This document shows positions 61,805 through 64,000 of a stretch of DNA of 64,000 nt, piece after piece. This stretch comes from JAIRVZ01 sp031553755 (GTDB taxonomy: Bacteria > Bacteroidota > Bacteroidia > Bacteroidales > Azobacteroidaceae), in contig JAVBKZ010000068.1 of NCBI GenBank assembly GCA_031553755.1, positions 1 through 64,000 of the forward strand. Reading direction: 5' to 3'. How positions within the stretch are numbered: the first letter of the stretch is position 1; each line of letters starts with the position of its first letter. The notes under the pieces were generated by a model, which ran no database searches, was not told where the DNA came from, and saw only the letters and a list, made by a program, of their open reading frames with translations. The position numbers were made by a program, and so were the translations under genes.

Positions 61805-64000
61805 TCAAGAACTAAGTTCTAATTGATTTTTAATCAAATTATAATATTCACCTTTAAGAAGAATAAGTTCTTCATGTGTACCTACTTCTACAATTTTTCC
61901 TTTGTTTAACACCACAATTTGATCTGCATTTCTTACAGTGCTTAATCTGTGTGCTACTACTACAACTGTCCGTCCTTTAAAAAATTCATTCAAATTTTTC
62001 ATAATAACGCTTTCATTGTTAGCATCTAATGAATTAGTCGCTTCATCAAAAAACAGGTAATCCGGATTCTTATATACTGCGCGGGCTATCAATATACGTT
62101 GCTTTTCTCCCTGGCTGATTCCACTTCCTTCCTGTCCTATCATGGTATTATATTTAGATGGAAGTTCCTCTATAAACTCTTCGATATTGGCTATTTGGGC
62201 TGATTTCAGAAGTTTTTCTTTGTCAATCCGGTCATCCCCTGCCGCTATATTTTCGGCTATTGTTTCTGAAAAAATGAATCCGTCTTGCATTACAATTCCA
62301 CATTTAGAACGCCAAAATCTGACATCAATATTATCTAAATCTGTATTTCCAATTTTTATTTTACCTTTGTTTGGTATATAATTTCCTAACATTAATTTTA
62401 ACAAAGTAGTTTTTCCACTACCACTATTTCCTACAATAGCTGTTACTTTATTTTGTGGTATGGTTAATGAAATACCATTCAAGACAGAAGGAGCGCTTAT
62501 ACTTAAATAACGAAAATCCACGTCTTCTATTTTTATATCTTTATTGGTTGGTAATTCTGTAGCTTTATTTAACGCCACTTGTTCTTCATCTTCTTTCAAA
62601 TGAACTTCACCCAAACGTTCCAAACTGATTTTTGCATCCTGATAAGAATGAATAAAAGAAATAAAACTTTCCATCGGCCCCTTTAATTGACCAATAATAT
62701 AAGTGAGCGACATCATCATTCCTAAAGTCATCCCTCCTTCTATAACTGACTTAGCAGCAATTACAGACAGAACAATTCCTGTTGTCTGCGACAAAAAGAA
62801 AGCTCCCGTACTTTGGATTTGAGAGATAGTTAAACCTTCTATACTTACTTCATAAAGTTCCGCTTGGATGGCTTCCCATTTCCAACGCATTCTTTTTTCG
62901 CAGTTATTCAGCTTAATTTCCTGCACACCTGAAATAAGCTGAACAATGTTACTTTGGTTACGAGCACCTCGTTCAAATCGTTTATAATCTAATTTTCGGC
63001 GTATTTTCAGGAACAATAATACCCAAACTATATACAAAGTATGTCCTAAAAGGAATACTCCCAATATGAGTAGATTATAATACGCCAATATGATTCCGAA
63101 TACAAAAAAATTAAAAAAAGAAAAGACAATAGAAAGGGAAGTACCTGTCAGAAAACTTTCAATCCGGCCATGATCGCCCATACGCTGCATAATATCACCT
63201 GTTTTTTTCGAATCGAAAAAACCGATTGGTAACTTCAACAATTTGATCAGGAAATCAGAAATAAGAGCAATATTGATACGGACATTGACATGAAGAGAAA
63301 TCCAATTCTGGATAAATCCGACAGACATTTGGCTTAAAGATAAAATCATTTGGGATACCAGAATCAGGATAATAAAATTCAGGTTGTTATTCATAATCCC
63401 CACATCAACCATCGATTGTGTGAGAAACGGAAATATCAATTGCAACAACATTCCCAACAACATTCCCAACATCAACTGGAAAAACAGTTTTTTATAGGGG
63501 AGCAGGTAGGAGAAAAACCATGAAATTTTTGCTCTTTTAGCTCCTTCTTCGGGTTTCATATCATGATAAAAACGAATGGCCGGAGCCAACATCAATACCA
63601 TTCCTTTGTCTTCCCCATCTTCTTTTGTACTAATCCAGCCATCTAAAAATTCTTCTACACTATATTGAATAAGGCCAAAAGCCGGATCTGCAATATATAT
63701 AGTCCCCTTGTAACTGTTATTTTTTTGTTTTTTTACTTTAATTTTATAAACAACAACAAAATGATCATTCCTCCAATGAACAATGCAAGGCAAAATTACT
63801 TTTTCAGTTAATTTTTCAAGACCAATCCTGAAACCGGTGGTACGAAAACCAATATCTTCTGCCGCGTCACTGATTCCCAGCATAGTAACTCCATTACGGT
63901 TGGCGGCAGTCAACTCACGAAATCGTTCTAACGTATAAGTTTTTCCATAAAATTTGCTGACCATCCGCAAGCAAGCGGGGCCACAGTCCATTGAATCATG
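61805..64000 (-). CDS. C39-peptidase ABC exporter (bacteriocin/RiPP type), cut at window edge
   Basis: The frame is open to base 64000; the Met at 63991 is probably internal because family members read '...HDSMDCGPAC', so the true start lies outside. Order: C39 peptidase with Cys in DCGPAC, His in 'CIVHWRNDHFVVVY' and Asp in 'YIADPAFG'; six membrane spans (about 165-430); nucleotide-binding domain with Walker A 'GNSGSGKTTLLKL', signature 'SGISQGEKQR', Walker B 'YLFFDEATNSLD' and H-loop His. Such proteins cut leader peptides after a double glycine and export the rest. Cargo genes should lie beyond the window. Confidence 0.92.
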   Translation of the reverse strand, partial: HDSMDCGPACLRMVSKFYGKTYTLERFRELTAANRNGVTMLGISDAAEDIGFRTTGFRIGLEKLTEKVILPCIVHWRNDHFVVVYKIKVKKQKNNSYKGTIYIADPAFGLIQYSVEEFLDGWISTKEDGEDKGMVLMLAPAIRFYHDMKPEEGAKRAKISWFFSYLLPYKKLFFQLMLGMLLGMLLQLIFPFLTQSMVDVGIMNNNLNFIILILVSQMILSLSQMSVGFIQNWISLHVNVRINIALISDFLIKLLKLPIGFFDSKKTGDIMQRMGDHGRIESFLTGTSLSIVFSFFNFFVFGIILAYYNLLILGVFLLGHTLYIVWVLLFLKIRRKLDYKRFERGARNQSNIVQLISGVQEIKLNNCEKRMRWKWEAIQAELYEVSIEGLTISQIQSTGAFFLSQTTGIVLSVIAAKSVIEGGMTLGMMMSLTYIIGQLKGPMESFISFIHSYQDAKISLERLGEVHLKEDEEQVALNKATELPTNKDIKIEDVDFRYLSISAPSVLNGISLTIPQNKVTAIVGNSGSGKTTLLKLMLGNYIPNKGKIKIGNTDLDNIDVRFWRSKCGIVMQDGFIFSETIAENIAAGDDRIDKEKLLKSAQIANIEEFIEELPSKYNTMIGQEGSGISQGEKQRILIARAVYKNPDYLFFDEATNSLDANNESVIMKNLNEFFKGRTVVVVAHRLSTVRNADQIVVLNKGKIVEVGTHEELILLKGEYYNLIKNQLELSS

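Overview
The window looks like a chromosomal piece of a low-GC member of the Bacteroidota, most likely order Bacteroidales. The reasons are several. Many genes carry the phylum-specific promoter element TAnnTTTG, twice with an upstream TTTG and once with TTG at 20 bp spacing. Shine-Dalgarno sequences are generally absent. Secreted proteins end in type IX secretion (T9SS) style C-terminal domains. There are DUF3078, BACON/DUF1566 and DUF3467 proteins, a FadL/OmpP1 porin, and a PL9 pectate lyase next to a multidomain GH2 enzyme. The polysaccharide-degrading genes suggest a host-gut or plant-debris habitat, but this is inference. The species cannot be named from sequence alone.

Layout. 1-4.4 kb: minus-strand cluster ftsK-lolA-trxB, ending in a short ORF cut by a repeat with 24-bp terminal inverted repeats. 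4.7-10.9 kb: a DUF2459 membrane protein, then minus-strand DUF3467 / FabK-like oxidoreductase / GH2 beta-galactosidase. 11.4-12.0 kb: rplU-rpmA behind a strict Bacteroidota promoter. 12.3-18.8 kb: secreted PL9-type pectate lyase, a lipoprotein, aquaporin and a DigH-like cell-wall glycosidase. 18.9-22.6 kb: aspartokinase, lipoprotein, MarC-type membrane protein and an ATP-grasp-like protein, all co-oriented. 22.6-31.3 kb: a 47-aa membrane peptide, SulP transporter, rubrerythrin, flavin reductase, murF-DedA, FadL-type porin and an AAA ATPase. 31.3-43 kb: topoisomerase III, a 1980-aa alpha-2-macroglobulin-like protein, an ATPase remnant, a TPM-domain protein and a glycosyltransferase with an internal heptanucleotide repeat. 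43-51 kb: a giant surface protein and the NfnAB-like flavoprotein pair. 51-56 kb: an accessory patch with a PD-(D/E)XK protein, a second copy of the small peptide cassette, hipBA, an orphan T9SS tail, a BACON/DUF1566 lipoprotein whose 3' end resembles the variable repeat of a diversity-generating retroelement target, and a strongly folded RNA-like element. 56.6-64 kb: ychF, a DUF3078 porin, then a minus-strand export operon (C39-peptidase ABC transporter, HlyD protein, GT2 glycosyltransferase, PLC-like phosphodiesterase) that runs off the right edge.

How the genes fit together. Housekeeping functions (ribosome, cell wall, DNA segregation, redox) alternate with secreted carbohydrate-active enzymes and with small accessory loci in repeat-rich intergenic DNA. 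The most unusual signals are five. (1) A duplicated cassette of roughly 500 bp encodes an asparagine-rich single-span membrane peptide, with promoter, phased GATATT array and terminator all conserved. (2) A CACTCTC tract could phase-vary a glycosyltransferase. (3) A DUF1566 lipoprotein carries a diversity-generating-like tail with no reverse transcriptase in view. (4) A nested-hairpin RNA candidate with a possible pseudoknot lies just upstream of that lipoprotein. (5) Several families of dispersed intergenic repeats occur, including a 187-bp MITE-like element.
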